From: Deroplatys truncata
Taxonomy: Eukaryota; Arthropoda; Insecta; Mantodea; Mantidae
Assembly (NCBI GenBank): GCA_030765065.1
Contig: CM060988.1
Span: 198,398,565-198,462,564 of the forward strand
Direction of reading: 5' to 3'
Length of the DNA stretch: 64,000 nucleotides
Shown here piece by piece: positions 34,119-46,274 of this stretch. A model generated the notes under the pieces. The model made no database searches. It was not told the DNA's origin and saw nothing but the letters and a program-made list of their open reading frames with translations. Each line of letters starts with the position of its first letter. The stretch's first letter is position 1. The position numbers and the translations under genes are program-made.

Positions 34119-36941
34119 GGGTATTCCATGCCAAATCATCAAGAAAAATATGATTTTCAACCCCATCACCTTCGATTTCAAAGAAATTTCCTATACATAT
34201 CCCTTTATGCAGAAACTAAGGCAATTCCAATTTTTGTGCCAAAAATTTACAGTACTTTTAGCCACTTTTTTTTTAATTGAAGAAAACAACTAGATTTGAC
34301 ACACAATAGTTAATTAAAAATTGTACAGCTTAGGCCAGGCTGATTATTAAAAATTGAATAACTTAGGCCAGGCTGATTATTAAAAACTGAATAACAGTTC
34401 ATTTTAAAGCTAATGAATCAGCTGCCTACTGGTGCATTAATAAATGTACTAAAAGTACTTTCAGAGTATTCTTTTCTTTTCTTAATTTTTAACTTTTGAT
34501 GTGTTGCAACAATAATTACAAAAACGTGTCATACTAGTGTACATATAAAACTTTTTAACTGCAATAAATTTCAATCTGGGGATGCACATAGATTTTCAAC
34601 TATAAATAAAAGCATCCCTGAAAATAATTGCAGTGCAAAGGTATTTCTTAGCAGACACATTCCGATATCGCATGGCAAAAGTCCTGGAGAAGGGACAAGT
34701 GACTCAGAAAACTGAACACACATGCATAAAGCATTGTTGTATCAATGGTCTAAACACTAAAATGGTGTCAAATTTTAAGTTAACTGTTTGCTCAACAGCA
34801 CTTACTAAATACAGGAAATTTGTAAGAGGTATTTTCCCATGGACAAATAAGTGTATTTCTACAAATTTAAAAAAAACAAAACAAAAAGCATGTAATACAT
34901 GTTGCAAACAAATAAAAGTGCAAGGAGATGAACTTGAAGTGCACTAGATGTTGCAGAGAATGAACCTGGTGATGAATATCTTGACTCTAGTGTAAATATA
35001 AATGCAACAAATACTGTATTGTTGATCTAGGCGAGTCCCCTATCAAGCAAAAAAGTTGCAAGAGAAGAAATATTCGAAACAAAAATTACAAAAAAATTGA
35101 AAAATTCTTGAAAGAAAAAGCACCTACTTGAAATTTATAATGATGAAGAGGAGGAGGAGGATCAGGTCCTTCATCAAGTCCTATTCGGAAATTTTGACTC
35201 AACTGAAAAAAAATTCTGAAATTCCAACAAAAGTGAGAAAATTGCAATTTTAACACTGCTACCTAAAACCTGGAGCATAAATAAAATTAAAGTTGCCTAC
35301 TTCTAAATTCATGATTCAAAAGACTAGAAAACTGACAAAAGAAAAGGGTATTTTGCCCTCACCAATTCGTAATGGAATTTAAAACATAAGAAAAGCTTTG
35401 GAGAAATACTTAAGTAAAAATTCAATTAAATCAGTGACCTCAAGCAATGGTTTGTGACTGACAGATTGATGCTTAAATAGTGAAATCCAATAAGAACTTC
35501 TTGACTGTTTCTTACAGAATCTTGATGAATTAGTGAGCCACCCTTTTGTATCATCTGAGCAAAGCAAATTCTTGAGTGATAGCAAATAAGCAATTCAGTC
35601 ATGCCCAGCTAATTGTGTTGTGTGACTTCCTGAAAATTACTATTTTGTTATTTAAGATTCAAGACGAAATTCAGGCATACCTGGAACAATGTGTAGGCAA
35701 CCATTCATCCATTTGTAACATATTGCAGAACCGTTATGCAAACACAATCTCTGTCAACACTTGAGTAATAATTTCAGACTGCCTAAAACATAGCATTACA
35801 TCTATTCACTTATTCCAAAGACATCTTATCAAAATTATTAAAACAGAAATATTTCATCCACCACAGATAATAATGTATTTCTCCGATGTTTCTTCAGCAC
35901 AGAAAAAATTACATTGCATGAGGAAGATTTGGGTTTTCCACAGAGTGACATTGTTTTGCCACTAGTCATTGTAAAAATGCGTGTGATGGTAAAAGTGGGA
36001 CAATCAGTTTGTGCTAGTTTGCAAAGACCTTCAGAGAACCAGATAACAATCACAACAGAATTGTATCATTGGACAAATGACCATCTTCCAAACATTAATA
36101 CTGTTTTTGGACTACAAGGAAAGGAAGAGGAAAATCCTTCAACTTCAAAAAGTGTAAAATCTATTCCAGTGCCCAGAACACACCACATACACAGCATTCA
36201 GCCATTTACAAGGAGAATTTTAGTCACCAAGCAGCTTTCAAATGCATCCTGAATGCAAAGATGATCCAACAATCTTATTTCAATGGCAGAGGGCAAGCAA
36301 GAAAAATGAAATTTTAAAAATATTTGTTACTTTTAGGAGAGAAAAAAAATTATAGAACTCTAATTATTCTCAGAATGTTATTGTGTAGAGATATGTATTC
36401 AGTAAGTTATCATATGTATGGGGAAAAAGAAGGTAAAACATAATGGATATTGGCATCCTGTCTGCCAACATCTTTGCAATTAGCGTAAACATGCTGTGAC
36501 ATAATTTTTATTTCTGAAACCCATTCCCATCCCAACTTGAAATTTGTACATTTATTTTATGAATGAGTAGGACGTAATATTTAACTTTGTCATTTAACTC
36601 TAAGTAATGCATTTTAATTTACATGGAAATATTAAAAAAATATATACTGTTTTTAGATGAAAATGAAGTTTTTTAAAACACCACATTGTCAATTCAAACG
36701 GTCACATCTTTGGAATTCATCAACAAAATGTTGTCAATTTATCCTAAGGCGATGTTGAGATGTGTCATTTTTAGTTAAGTGGTGCACTTATAAAAAAAAA
36801 CTATTTCTGTTAATACTGAAAAAAACTGAATTTAGGAGAAATGTAAAGCTTGGTTTTACTTAACTGCCAAATCACAAATTTTCAAAAAAAAATCTAAGTT
36901 GGTTGGGTTGAGAGCCTCCGTGATTTGACATGGAATGACCC
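34119..36941 (+). mobile_element. Decayed DNA transposon with GGGT(C)ATTCCATG ends
   Basis: The ends are inverted: GGGTATTCCATGCCAAATCA at the left and, complemented, GGGTCATTCCATGTCAAATCA at the right. TATA stands outside each end (34,115-34,118 and 36,942-36,945), so the duplication may be TATA or the TATA may belong to the ends. The interior has scattered plus-strand pieces (ILTLLPKTWS in shifted frame near 35,250; FKIQDEIQAYLEQ at 35,654; a block at 35,914-36,252). These resemble an insect transposase family whose name I cannot give with certainty. It is full of stops, so not active. Confidence 0.65.
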
Positions 36942-37057
36942 TATAATGTGATGCACAGCTAGACACATGCATATTCAACTGTTTTACTGTGTTACAAAAA
37001 TTACTACTGAGAAAAACACTTTAGAATCAACATCACTCATCAACTGCTTCAAAAGTT

Positions 37058-37312
37058 GTCCTCCGTGGTGTAGTGGTTACCATGCTAGCCTCTAGTTCCC
37101 AAGGTTGTGGGTTCAAACCCGGCGGAGGGCTATGGATTTTTTCAGGCATAACAATTCCTAGCATGGCTTCCTTCAGAAGGGAGGTAAAGCCGGTGATCCC
37201 GTCTCACAGATTTACGACACGTAAAAAAACCTTAATTACCAGTCTTTCACACCCAATATAGAATGGGACGTTAAGGACCACAGCAGTTAAAGAGTGTCCA
37301 TAAGTAAACAAA
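37058..37312 (+). mobile_element. tRNA-derived SINE, copy 7 (best-preserved head)
   Basis: The 73-base head (37,058-37,130) begins GTCCTCCGTGGTGTAGTGG and ends CCCGGCGGAGGGC. Its ends pair like an acceptor stem, with A and B boxes at tRNA spacing. The closest tRNA type looks Val-like, from memory. The body follows to GTCCATAAGTAAA. Confidence 0.9.
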
Positions 37313-38665
37313 AACATGAACAATTTAATTTAGCTGCTTTAAAGTATAATGCTACAAGAGTACAATGTTAGAGATTGGCCCTTGCTGAGGATAACCCATT
37401 AAGACTGCAACCTAAAACATGCATCCACTTCCCAAAACTCATTCCACCCATAGACAAGAGAGGGAAAAAAATGGAACAAAAAGATTTGTTGTATGCCACA
37501 GTAGGAGGAAAAACAATGAAAATGCTTGGTAATGCAGAAAGCAATGTGTCACTCTTCATTTGGAGAACTGTTTTTGAGATCTAGTACACCCAACCATTAT
37601 ATTAGGCCATTTAAATTACACTGTCAATGCTTCCAATGCATGCAAAAACTTTATTTCCTTAATTATATTGGTTGATTTTATATAAATTGTAAGCTTCACA
37701 ACACACTTGTGCAGTTGTACAAGAATTTTAATCAGATTTCTGAGGTAGCCATGAATGTATTTGAATAAGATGCCAATGGGCTAACCATTATGTTTTGTTA
37801 ATATTTTCAGATATCAACTGCAGGTATTTATTGAATGCACCTACTATCTTGTTCAGAGTTTCTTGTGCTTTGCTTTACGGTATTACTGCTTTTAGTCTTG
37901 TATTTTTACATATCATTTGTGTTCTATGCTTGTTTGGCTATGGGGTATTCCACCAAGAGAAAATACACCTAACCCACATAGCAGTATTCCGCAGTAGCGT
38001 GAACTTACGGTACTACCCAGTACTCCCGTAAGAAGCGTTTAAACATGCAAGTGATTTTAGTCTGGTAGTTCGCAATTAGAATAAAACTGTAACACCCCCC
38101 CAAAAAAGTCTATAGTTAATTTTACATTTGGGAGGAATACTCGATACTAACGTATATAATAGTCTAACCTGCACCTAAAATACCATTTTAACAGCGGTTT
38201 TAATGGGGTGCAGAATAAAAAAAAGGTCTGATGTGTTGTACTTAGATGACTTCAAGTACTCTTGTACAAACGCTTATTTTCCACCTAATTCATGTTAATC
38301 CAGATAAACATTTGCAGAAATTATCTTATTGCTAATTGCCTTGTAGTTGCAAGGGGAATATGGAAATACTAAGCTTTAAGCGATACTCAAATCCTTTAAG
38401 ACCTAGTCACATTTCTGACACGCTATCTTATTTCTTACTGATTAGTATTGGGGTATTCCAACAAACCTTACCCACGCTCACGGATTAATACCCCACCCGA
38501 TTTGGCTACTTCTGGAAAAAAAAAAATAAAAAAAGGTATTTCTGATCAATTTTTGAACGTCGCATGTCTCGCAATTACGCGGTAACGTCAAAAAACGAAT
38601 GTTCTATAATTTTCATAACTTTTCATAGCTCCTACCCGGATAAGGAATAATGTCTAGGTGCTTGT
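37313..38665. other. Non-coding DNA with a repeat X fragment
   Basis: 38,230-38,420 resembles the minus-oriented end of repeat X (ATTCATGTTAATCCAGATAAACATTT). The tract GGGGTATTCCA occurs at 37,939 and 38,450 in the same orientation. No gene is supported. Confidence 0.4.
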
Positions 38666-39303
38666 TTACAAATGTTTATCTTCTACTGGATAATGCATAA
38701 TGGAGAAATCAAATAGTGGGTCATTCTTGGTAATGGGATACTTAGTTATGCTGCATATTTTATAATTGCATGACGTGTTCAAGGCCCCTGAGTGTTGCTC
38801 ACAGTGGGAACAAACAAACCAGACCACAAGATATACACGTATGTGAGCAAATGAAAGTAAATATAGCATTTCATTTTACTTACCGTAATGAGGATTATAC
38901 TTTGTCTATATGGCAGGCCTTAATTGAGGGAAGTGTTATAATAAATTCTCTCAACACTTGTCAACGATGTTTAAAAGAGTCAGTAAAATGGGATAAAATC
39001 TAACACACCAAAATGTTCCTTATAACAAAGATGTCGTAAGTAAAACACCTCAGTTTAGCCCATAATCCAATACTGCAGTACTAAACAAAGAAACAGCATT
39101 ATCTACAAATCCAGAAGTAATTAAATATAGGTTAGGTTGCTCCTCCAAAGCACTTCAATCCCAAACACCGCTACTACAAAACAAGATGTACACCATCCGA
39201 CAGTTCAAGTGGAAAGCTATTCCTTGTCCTCCAATATAAAGAGAATATCCGTATATGGACCTACTTGCCAGTGATGGGCCAAGCGAATGTTTTCAGGCAT
39301 TCG
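38666..39303 (+). repeat. Long direct repeat R, copy 2, segment a
   Basis: Colinear with 1,560-2,062 and then, without any interruption, with 5,971-6,128. It therefore shows the hAT target site unoccupied (GATGTACAC...CATCC at about 39,185). It ends in the Polinton's target duplication CATTCG at 39,298-39,303. Confidence 0.88.
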
Positions 39304-40089
39304 CGTAGGATCAAAACACGGGTTTGTACACAGCATTTCTATATTTTAGAACCCGCGATTGAAATAAACGGAGCTAGAAACGTGTATGTAAGTATTGTGG
39401 GAGATTAGGTGATGTTGACAGTGTAAGGGGAAGTTGGTACGAAGCCCATCCCACAGAACAGCAAGCCCATCCCTCTCCTGCAGCCCGCTACATGTTCTCG
39501 TGAAGCTGTTGATACACTTTAAAGTGCGTGTAGTAAATGAATAATAAAAAATATTTTTTTAAAAAATGTCAAGCCGTCGGTGCGTGTGCGTGCGTGCGTG
39601 CGCTCACATCCCCGCGACAGAAAATCTTTTTCGGTGTGTATTCTAATGAGAAGGTATAAGTATAAAATAAACTGTTGATGCGTGCTTCGAAGAGAAGAAA
39701 AGACATATGGTCTAATAATATTCAAATTATGTGTACGGCTATCTCGTCATATCAAAGCATGTTTTTTGCTAAAACTAATGTATGACTGAAATGCATCGAG
39801 AAGAAACCCCGTTCATACTGGGTCAGAGGCAATGAACTATAAAATAAAATGTTGATGCGTACTTCAAGACATATGGGGTGGTATAAATAAAAGAAGCTTT
39901 AGCTCATTTCTCACTAATTCCAAGCATTTGCTCGGTTTCGTATAAATAAAACTTTTCTGCTCAATCTCCTCGCGAGCAAAAGCTTGCTGACCTTGATCGC
40001 TGAGCTATTGCTCGCGATATGGCATAAATAAAAACAAGTCCTGCTCGCCTTTAGTAAGCTTTTGCTTGGTATTTCTCAACTGCATTTTA

Positions 40090-41490
40090 ATACATTGGTG
40101 GAGTTCATGATCATGGTTCCAGAGAGGAAAATAAAAATCACACGACTTTCTCTATCACTCTTTTTACAAACAATTCTTACAAAACCTTATTCTTGGTAGC
40201 TACTTCTTGTTAATTGAGATAAACTATCATTGTAAGAATAGAAGAATGCAGTAAACTAAAGGGATAGTCACATATTTTAAATGTGGGTCGCTATTTGATG
40301 GATTTTAAATTCCGTTCTTTTCAGATGATCGCGAAAAAAAGAAAAATAAATCCTGATGTTCTATATTCACATGGCCTTCTCTAATCATTCTTCTACAAAC
40401 TATACTTACAAGAGCTTAATTATTCCAGCTTCTTCTTGTTAATCCAGATAAACGTTCAATTTACATTTACAATTTTGTTATACGATACAGTAGGTAAAGT
40501 GAGTGAGCTTTTTAAAGAGCGCCTGGCTATTTGAGGGCCTTGAAATTCGATGCTCATTGCATGATGACCACGAGATAATACTGAATACCAACTTTCCATT
40601 TGAGAGAATTATAAGTAGTTATTTGAAAGTTTAAACCAATAACAAGGAATATCTCAGGATTGATTAAGTTAAAAAAAGAAAGTAAAAAAGAAATGCTTTA
40701 ACATAAATGGTGTGCTTAACGAGAACAATTTTCTTTTTGTAGTAAGATTTTTTGTAGATTAGATTTGACTATCTTATGGTTTACCAATTGTACAAAAGTT
40801 ACTGAGAAATAAGAGGACCTCGGAGGATATTCCCAGGTAATGCAAGATATGCATTTGACATGAAAACATTTTAAACATGTCGTGTTTAATCAAAATCGTT
40901 AAGAGTCATTTTTGAGAAAATAAAGCTTTTAAAAAAAGGTTTCCATCTTAAGGGCAGCTTGGGGGGGGAGAACTTCCTTGAAAATCTTCCTGACGCATGT
41001 TTGGAAGGTGCTGAACTTAAAATACCAAACTTGTTATTTAACGACTTTGCCTTTCTGAGTTTGCTGTTCAGATACAGATGTGTAGTAGGACTCTTGTAAT
41101 AGAATCTCTTACAGTTTAGCGTTACATAAAAGTCATTCAGAATGAAGAGCACTTCACTGGCTATTTCCAGAAAATTCGAGATATACATAATGATATTTTC
41201 CATGCAAATATCTTAAACAATAGCGGATTTTAATCAAAGTTGTTGGAGCCATTTTTGAGAAAAGGGATAGTTTTGGGGTAGAGGAATTTTCTTGAAAACC
41301 TTATCACATTTTGGAGGATACTAAGTTTGAACTAGTTTTATTTATTTATGCTGTTCACACACACGTTTGCTAAATATGTTTCGTTTTAATTCAGGCACTC
41401 TCAAAACGTGTATCTCTGATGAAATTTCTGTATCGAATTTTTGCGTAGAGTGCAATACTTCCTCTACTTGCTATACGTAAGTTATAGTGA
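40090..41490 (-). repeat. Repeat X, minus orientation, with two head-to-tail ends
   Basis: The conserved end appears twice (40,135-40,300 and 40,365-40,480), then the upstream part runs to about 41,490. This matches 16,365-15,440 in reverse. Confidence 0.55.
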
Positions 41491-41696
41491 AGTTAAAATG
41501 TGCTTCAAGACGCAAAGACTCGGATGTGTGCTGATATAAACAGTTATTTAAAAGAGAAAATGTAAAAGGTTGGGCAACATTTTCTTCCAGAGGCAAATGA
41601 AACACGAGGTGGACCTTCTAACAATGCTGAAAAGATCCTGACTTGTTTTATCTGAGTACTATAATGCTAAACAGAATGTGAGTGAGGTCATAGCGA

Positions 41697-41954
41697 TTAA
41701 ATTAAATTTAGTTTTACTTATGGACACTCTTTAACTGCTGTGGTTCTTAACGTCCCATTCTATATTGGGTGTGAAAGACCGGTAATTTTGCTCAGAGGCC
41801 TCATTACCAGGCTTGAGGTTCTTTTACGTGCCGTAAATCTACGACACGGGACCACTTCCCTTACGAAGGAAGCCATGCTAAGGATGTTTACGCCCGAACC
41901 CGCGACCATGGCAACAAGAGGCTAGCACGGTACCACTAGTCCACGGAGGACGAC
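41697..41954 (-). mobile_element. tRNA-derived SINE, copy 8
   Basis: Minus orientation with 11-bp target duplication GGTCATAGCGA at 41,686-41,696 and 41,955-41,965. It sits inside the 2.8-kb element, and part of the head/body junction is deleted. Confidence 0.9.
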
Positions 41955-43167
41955 GGTCATAGCGAGCCGCTCTTATTAACGGAAGACTGATAATGTAATC
42001 AAAGCGATATACAAATAAACCCTTACATAGAGCAGAATGTTTGCACAAATCAGAACCGGATTATAATTAAAGAATTTCAATTAAAACCAAACTTAAATTT
42101 AACTTTCAAATGAAACTCTTTAATCCAGTTTAACTTTAGTTCATGATCACATCTTATAAATCCTTGGAATTACGTAGTTATATTTTATATAGATGCACAG
42201 GATATCAATATAAAGGTGCAAAAACAGAAGTGCAAATAATCTACTTTCAATATATCAGTTGGTGACACGTTTGTAATACTATCAAATAAGGAAATGAGGG
42301 ATTGGATTTAGAAAGGGGATGAGCGTTATCTGTTAAAAGTTGGGTGAAACTCAATGTCTGTTTCATTTGCGAAATCTTTAATTATAATTGTGTTATTTAA
42401 AATTTGCATGTCTATTAGAGTTCATAAATCAGAGTATGATTAACATGAATGAGCATATGTATATTTAGGTGCAGTAAAGATATAAATCGCCTCCTGACAA
42501 AGAATGGGCGTGTTTGTTTACTCAGATGATGTGTCGTGGTGAACGTCACTGAGCAAAAGCTTGGTAGGTGATAGCAATAGCTCTTCGAAGAGGGGAAATT
42601 TTTATTTATACTAAACCACGACCTGATGCTCGTTTCTCAACTTGCTTGGAGCTACAGCTCACAAGCTGTTGCTTGTTTTTATTTATATCACCCATGGTCT
42701 AATAATATTCGAGTTATGTGTACGGTTATCTCGTCATATCGAAGTATGTTTTTTGCTAAAACTAATGTATGACTCTGAAATGCCCCAAGAAGAAACCCCG
42801 TTCATGCTGAGTCAGCAACAGAAAAAGCGAATGGCAAGAATGCAATGAACTATAAAATACTAAATTATACTAATAATATTCGAGTTAGGTGTACGGTTAT
42901 CTCGTCATATCAAAGTGTTTCGAGTCCCCGCAGCTAAGCTTGGAATCTTTCATCGAAGCGTAGTGCAGCTATCCAGTATGTAATGAAAGGTAGGCTGCAT
43001 GAGTATGTTAAAAAAGAATGTCAGAAGTGTGTATGTGAGCAAAAGCCACGTGCATAACGGTATAAACGAGGTCAGTACAAGAACGAGCATGTTCAAACCC
43101 CCCTCCCTGTCCATTAAATGTGAAACGAGAATGAATCGGCGTTCACAGTTAACTGTAAGCCAGCACG

Positions 43168-43763
43168 ATGAGTAATGAAAATATGAGAATCGCGAGCGAT
43201 AGTGACAATTGTTGCTGGGTGAACCTCGAGGAGCACGAGCAAATGAAGCAGCACTGTCTCGATAAGCATGTGATGCGATACGCATACCATCATCTGAAAG
43301 GAACCATCACAGCATCAACAAATGTCGTCATTCTTCCGTTGTGGAGAGTGCTGTGACGTGTATCTCAAAGAAAAAGGGCAAGTAAGTAAAGAACATGTGA
43401 TAGAATAGATGTAGCAGGGGAGAAAAAAAGATAGCTAAGCAAAAACTGTGCATTTTTTTACAGAACGCCCGAAGGAGATGTGCCACCGCACCGCGACGTG
43501 GATCCGTCGGTGTCGACGTCCGAGCCCGTGGAGGAGAAAGAACGTGTAGCTGAAGAAAGGCAAGCAGAATCATTGTGAATAAAAAGAAAGATGTTTTTGA
43601 TGATAACTCGTGTGTTAAAACAGAGATCTTGTGTATATGTCTACAGGTCCGAAAAGAAGCCTGACAAGAAGAGGAACAAGGCAAAGGTCGTAAACAAGAA
43701 GAGGATGCTGGAAGCCTCTCGAGAGAACGTTATAGTACTCATCTTTGACCCCATTCCAGAATA
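43168..43763 (+). pseudogene. Unrecognised small Polinton ORF region, perhaps zinc-finger-like and spliced
   Basis: A 62-residue frame starts at 43,168 (MSNENMRIAS). From about 43,324 another frame continues with FRCGECCDVYLKEKG, which has a CxxC. Near 43,376 a donor-like GGGCAAGTAAGT is followed by a TTTTTTTACAG acceptor at 43,464. Beyond it a frame stays open to 43,579 (or to 43,763 if a second GC-AG intron, 43,561-43,645, is used), with lysine- and glutamate-rich sequence. I do not recognise the protein. The base composition is less AT-rich than the flanks. It lies between the left inverted repeat and the capsid genes. Whether it is one gene or decayed pieces is unclear. Confidence 0.4.
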
Positions 43764-43774
43764 GTCGGAGAAAG

Positions 43775-44256
43775 ATGAATCCAAATAGTGTGTTTATGCT
43801 CGACATCTCCATCAGCTCCAAGCATCGTGTGAATATAGGACTGCATTACGAAGTCGCATCCCTGTTCATCAAAGCAGTTGACGAAACTTTTGTATACATA
43901 ACAAAAGAGGACTGGCAGATAATAGTTCAAAATATAGCTGTGATTGAAACGTATGTGAAGGACGGTGAGCTTCCTCGTTTATCGTACAGTGAGAATATAA
44001 TCTAACAGTGCATATGAATAAAGTTAATGAAATAGCATTTGTGAATACGTGTCTAAATGAAATTGTCATAAACCTGGACATTGTTGCAATAGCAGGACTG
44101 AAGAGATTAATTCCATTCATTGAAATATATTTATTTCAATTGCATGACGCTCATAAATCAATGTGTTCATACGATGTTAGAAGTAGAAGTGTCAGAAAAA
44201 AGTTAAAGGAGATGTATGCTAAAATTAATAAAAAAATATATTCCATTCTTTATTGA
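43775..44256 (+). pseudogene. Unrecognised Polinton protein, two frames
   Basis: Two successive plus-strand frames (to 44,005 and from 44,008) read as one conserved-looking protein with a frame change at about 44,005. The first ends YVKDGELPRLSYSENII; the second begins with MNKVNEIAFVNTCLNEIVIN. No known motif is seen. The alternation of short beta-like and helical stretches, with EDWQIIVQN in the middle, resembles small accessory proteins of insect Polintons only in a general way. The function is not known. Confidence 0.45.
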
Positions 44257-44281
44257 TATAAACAAAATACATTTTCATTTC

Positions 44282-45560
44282 TTATATGATAGATTGAACA
44301 ACATGAGTTAGGGGTTTATAAGTGAACAATTTATCATGAATAATTAAACAAAACAAAGATGTCTGAGCAGGAAAATTCGCCGATGCTTGAACTTCCAATC
44401 TGATGTTAACGGCTCCAGTCACGGTCTCCTCCGGTTGATGAGAACAGTCAATAACGAATAGTGCTGCATATCTCAGAAAATCGCTTTTCTTCTTAAGAGG
44501 GTAATCTTCTTTGCCATAATAAGAGTATTGAAATTTAGAATACTGATCATACAGAAATGCAAACTTTGAATTTGCAAAATCCAAATTCATGTCATGATAC
44601 GGATAACATTCGCTGTGAGATAAAGCTTCAGATTGGAGATATTGCAGTGATCAAAGATAGAGCTATCTTTAGCAAGGTAGTTCAGTCTGTCGGTCTGTGC
44701 ACCCACTATGACAAAACGCGGTTTCTCAAGCTTCGATGTCGTTGCAACGTTCCTCGTGAACGCTTTAGTCTACGGTACTGCAGGTTGAATGTGAAGGTCC
44801 AGGGTTCGAAATTCAACGTGCAGCGGACGATCTGACTTGACGAGTTTGCTTCTTCACCCTCTCGGCATCGGAGAGTCTAAGTACGGGCATCCTCCATTCG
44901 ATGCGGTTTAGTTTAATGATAGTAGGGTCGTTGCCCATCACACAATTATTAGAATTTTTAGATCTAATGAGAACGAGTTCAAACTTGCTATTAAGTATGA
45001 GCTCCTTGCGATCGTCTGCGAAACCCAGAAGTATCGAAAGAGGAAAGATAGCGTTATATACGCCATTCGATGCGTTCACGATGTCTACAGCTTCTCCGGG
45101 GGGTCCAGCCGGCGTTCTGCAGGCGATTGGAGTCCAAACTGTTGAGAGCTGCATAGTTGCGCATAGTCGTAGAAATTCCGGGATTTTTCGTTCTATCTAT
45201 AGTAGTACCAATCATATCTAAGCGAACTTCATCGAACAGAAACGCCATGGCATTGTTGATCAGTTTTGCAGATGAAGGTTCGCCAGTAGGCTTTGTCATA
45301 GATCCTTCTATATAGAGGTAACTTCTGCTAAGAAGCGTGTACAAATCCTTGGCTTGGCATAGTATTTTAATTTCATCATTCACATCTAGAGTAGACTATT
45401 GTAAGATAGGAAGACATGTTGTTCCTCCTCCTTACTAATCTTATCGTCAAATGTCGGAACTCCAGTCACATCTAAAACATCCATTACAGAACCTTGAAGC
45501 ACAGTCGCTCGAGGAACTCTCGGTTGGATGGTGTTAGAAGTTTGCGCGTCGAAGACTGAG
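44282..45560 (-). pseudogene. Polinton major capsid protein (double jelly-roll), broken
   Basis: The major capsid protein would build the icosahedral shell. On the minus strand, 45,383-45,054 carries AFLFDEVRLDMIG then IDRTKNPGISTTMRNYAAL. 45,154-44,813 carries LSILLGFADDRKELILNSK and later EWRMPVLRLSD. About 44,725-44,600 carries a third piece with SSIFDHCNISNLKLYL, and 44,590-44,282 has the C-terminus with FLYDQYSKFQYSYYG. These are landmark motifs, in order, of Polinton/adintovirus capsid proteins. Frame changes at about 45,070, 44,800 and 44,595 break it into at least four parts. The gene follows the minor capsid gene in the same direction, as is usual. Identification is from memory of the family. 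Confidence 0.88.
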
Positions 45561-45589
45561 TAGGTATCAATCTCGAGAGAAGCTTTTTA

Positions 45590-46255
45590 TTATAGTAATG
45601 CCTTTTGAAACTTATTCACATTCCGTCTTATGCGCAGTCTCATTGTAATAATTTCGTTTCTGAAGTCGAGCGTATCCCCAATCTGGTCTACCACTGGAAT
45701 GCTGAGATGATCAATGAGATTCGTGTCGATGATGGGTAGATATATAGGACCGGGCGGTAGCCCGGAGGAACCGAGGGGAAAAATTCGTAGAGAGAATGCC
45801 CGCTTTTACCGTTAATGAAGGATCCAGTGGCAAGGCTGCACTCGACGTGTATTATGCTAACTTTAAAGATGTTCACCAGTTCGTCAGACTCGGTCAGTAC
45901 ACCCGGCTCCACCGTGCGCTTGCCGCTGAAACCGAGAAAAGAGCCCACCGATCTCTCTCGAGTGAAATCGATAACGTAGGGACACGAACCTCAGCCTTCA
46001 TGGTGTTATTATTGGGACGGAGAAAAAAGTCATCGCCGACTAATGAGTCTATCCTTGAGGAAGGTGTTTATATCTTCTATTTCGTAAGTTTCAGGTGAAT
46101 TTCGATGGTTTCAAGTTTTCATCCCGCACGTAATGGAAAAGGTTATTGCTAGGATCAACATTTGGTATCGAGTAAAATGTCTCGAAATTCAGTAGAGCAA
46201 TCAGATGGGTAGAGAAACTAAAATCAGATCCGCTCACAGTGATAGTGTAACTCAT
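45590..46255 (-). pseudogene. Polinton minor capsid (penton-like) protein, broken
   Basis: The minor capsid protein would occupy the shell vertices. From the ATG at 46,255 the frame contains LIALLNFETFYSIPNV. After a frame change at about 46,090 comes PETYEIEDINTFLKDR, then after another at about 45,975 FTRERSVGSFLGFSG, and HVECSLATGSFINGKSGHSL at about 45,850-45,795. After a further change at about 45,745 the gene ends with IYLPIIDTNLIDHLS and a terminal MRLRIRRN, with the stop at 45,590. These motifs are characteristic of the Polinton single jelly-roll protein. At least three frame changes make it a pseudogene. It lies between the protease and the major capsid genes. Confidence 0.86.
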
Positions 46256-46274
46256 TTTGACCAATCAAACATCC

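Larger units (their letters stand above)
39876..42693. mobile_element. 2.8-kb inverted-end element nested in the Polinton's left end
   Basis: The ends are GGGTGGTATAAATAAAAG and, complemented, GGGTGATATAAATAAAAAC. A 3-bp duplication ATG lies at 39,873-39,875 and 42,694-42,696. The unoccupied sequence CATATGGTCTAATAATATT is present within the Polinton's own sub-repeat at 39,705. The subterminal regions repeat TATAAATAAAA and GAGCAATAGCTC-like motifs. The interior is non-coding: repeat X pieces and a SINE. A 3-bp duplication would suit a Harbinger-like non-autonomous element, but I see no transposase. Confidence 0.75.
39304..42940 (+). repeat. Left terminal inverted repeat of the Polinton (split)
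   Basis: 39,304-39,875 and 42,694-about 42,940 match the complement of 59,566-about 58,740. The 39,876-42,693 element splits it. Inside, a unit containing CTAATAATATTCGAGTTATG and CGTTCATGCTGRGTCAG is repeated two to three times. A GTGCGTGCGTGCG tract lies at about 39,580. Confidence 0.88.

Noticed and set aside
33834..34181. Minus-strand 115-residue ORF
   Set aside because: No family resemblance, it overlaps another frame and runs across the end of the 34,119 transposon; likely chance.
37058..37130. A functional tRNA gene
   Set aside because: The same head recurs with the same downstream body in eight places, no anticodon stem of normal form is kept, and there is no pol III terminator after the head. 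It is a SINE head.
45796..46098. Plus-strand 100-residue ORF
   Set aside because: It is antisense to the minor capsid pseudogene, whose motifs are clear on the minus strand. The same applies to plus-strand frames at 44,901-45,221 and 46,908-47,147.
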